Position numbers and translations under genes: made by a program | Notes under the pieces: model-generated | Told to the model about the DNA's origin: nothing | What the model saw: only the letters and a program-made list of their open reading frames with translations | The model's database searches: none | Assembly: GCF_947495845.1 (NCBI RefSeq) | Contig: NZ_CANMAO010000035.1 | Location: 1-42,323, forward strand | DNA: 42,323 bases | Origin: an uncultured Endozoicomonas sp. | GTDB taxonomy: Bacteria > Pseudomonadota > Gammaproteobacteria > Pseudomonadales > Endozoicomonadaceae | Direction of reading: 5' to 3' | Shown: in pieces, positions 41,880 through 42,323 of the stretch | Numbering within the stretch: position 1 is the first letter of the stretch | How the letters are laid out: the number at the start of each line of letters is the position of its first letter

Positions 41880-42032
41880 GGAAAGCTAAATCAGGCTTCC
41901 TGCCTGATCATTGCCTTTCTTCCTGAAAGAGATTTGGACATCCTGTCCTGTGGCTTCCTGCCTGGTGTCATCCTTGATAATACGTCAGCTGTCTGCCTCC
42001 GTGGCTTTGAGACTTCCTGTCTCAGCTGACGG
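41880..42032 (-). ncRNA. CsrB/RsmZ-like regulatory RNA (CsrA/RsmA sponge)
   Basis: Read on the minus strand this stretch is a chain of short hairpins with GGA in the loop: GAGAC-AGGAA-GTCTC, GCC-ACGGA-GGC, TCA-AGGA-TGA, GGC-AGGAA-GCC, GGAC-AGGAT-GTCC, CTTTC-AGGAA-GAAAG and ATCAGGC-AGGAA-GCCTGAT. An 8-bp stem (GTCAGCTG with CAGCTGAC, 41984-41991 and 42023-42030) encloses the first two. This is the design of the CsrB, CsrC, RsmY and RsmZ RNAs, which bind several CsrA/RsmA dimers and relieve translational control. The 5' end is inferred from a -10-like element at 42038-42043. The 3' end is uncertain: the last hairpin has only a poor T-run, and a weak alternative stop (AGTC/GACT plus five T) lies near 41835. 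No Gac-type box was found with confidence. Confidence 0.75.
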
Positions 42033-42037
42033 TTACC

Positions 42038-42043
42038 ATTATG
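42038..42043 (-). promoter_or_regulatory. -10-like element of the CsrB-like RNA
   Basis: On the minus strand CATAAT preceded by TTG lies about seven bases before the first structured part of the RNA. No clear -35 is seen. The remaining gap (42044-42209) shows no gene; it should hold the activator site if the RNA is controlled by a GacA/UvrY-type regulator. Confidence 0.4.
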
Positions 42044-42209
42044 CAATGTGATCCCTGTCACGAATAGTCAGGAAAACCCCACAATATTTGTGAGATATTC
42101 GCCATAGATGACAGTCGTCTTTTACTTAAGGTTTTCAAACAGCGAGAATTAAAGAAGGATTGTGTGATGGTGTTATTTACGACGATTGCCGTTAATTTTT
42201 TTAGATGCA

Positions 42210-42240
42210 AAAAAGCCAGACGTTTCCGTCTGGCTTTTTT
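42210..42240 (-). terminator. Terminator of tRNA-Leu
   Basis: A 12-bp stem AAAAGCCAGACG with CGTCTGGCTTTT around TTTC, with long A/T flanks, immediately downstream of the minus-strand tRNA. Confidence 0.9.
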
Positions 42241-42247
42241 GTCGAAT

Positions 42248-42323
42248 TGGTGCCCAGGAGAAGACTCGAACTTCCACGCCCTTTCGGACACTAGCACCTG
42301 AAGCTAGCGCGTCTACCAATTCC
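42248..42323 (-). tRNA. tRNA-Leu (anticodon CAG), 5' end outside window
   Basis: The 3' 76 nt of a class II tRNA with a long variable arm (TGTCCGAAAGGGCG region) and encoded CCA. The anticodon stem-loop is CTAGC-TTCAGGT-GCTAG with CAG, reading CTG leucine codons. About ten 5' bases lie beyond the window. The D arm (TTGGTAGACGCG) matches bacterial tRNA-Leu. Confidence 0.93.

Noticed and set aside
41880-42032. CRISPR or inverted-repeat array
   Set aside because: The repeated unit is a hairpin with variable arms and a constant TTCCT/AGGAA loop, not a constant repeat with variable spacers; CsrA-binding hairpins explain it better.
42058-42297. Minus-strand open frame of 79 codons
   Set aside because: Overlaps tRNA-Leu and its terminator and lies upstream of the CsrB-like RNA; not coding.

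Overview
The window reads as a chromosomal segment of a gammaproteobacterium, probably marine and near the Oceanospirillales/Pseudomonas side of the class. The evidence is gene order: lptM-lysA-dapF-DUF484-xerC diverging from cyaY, and gpmI / yibN-secB / trmL, are arrangements known from those groups. A species cannot be named from the sequence alone.

Bases 1-13.9 kb are housekeeping. A leftward operon (lptM, lysA, dapF, a DUF484 gene, xerC) covers lysine/peptidoglycan precursor synthesis and chromosome dimer resolution. It faces cyaY and a DUF29 gene. A general porin follows, with FNR-like and CRP-like sites upstream, then tenA, gpmI, yibN, secB and trmL. Last come a NemR-like TetR repressor and a CurA-like reductase, probably an electrophile-response unit. 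GTAG-hairpin REP elements are scattered through this part, some as inverted pairs.

Bases 14.3-25.2 kb hold an alpha-type (CS1/TcfC-like) fimbrial locus: a single-domain pilin, an 845-aa usher, and six secreted two-domain proteins. All six share a C-terminal domain with each other and with the pilin. No periplasmic chaperone gene is present. A remnant of the neighbouring bile-acid/sodium-symporter-family gene lies inside the adhesin array and records the duplication that expanded it.

Bases 26.3-41.2 kb are a 14.8-kb integrated island in tRNA-Thr(TGT), bounded by 98-bp direct repeats. It carries a tyrosine integrase broken by a frameshift, a RelB/RelE-type toxin-antitoxin pair, an AlpA-like regulator, a DUF3987/YfjI-like replication-type protein followed by iteron-like repeats, and a type I restriction-modification locus whose hsdR is frameshifted. 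Next to it is a tightly overlapping three-gene operon: SMC/OLD-like ATPase, PIN-domain nuclease and RNA ligase. This operon is my best candidate for an undescribed defence or RNA-damage/repair system.

Bases 41.2-42.3 kb return to core chromosome: tRNA-Thr, a small membrane protein, an unannotated CsrB/RsmZ-type RNA visible as a string of hairpins with GGA loops on the minus strand, and a partial tRNA-Leu(CAG).
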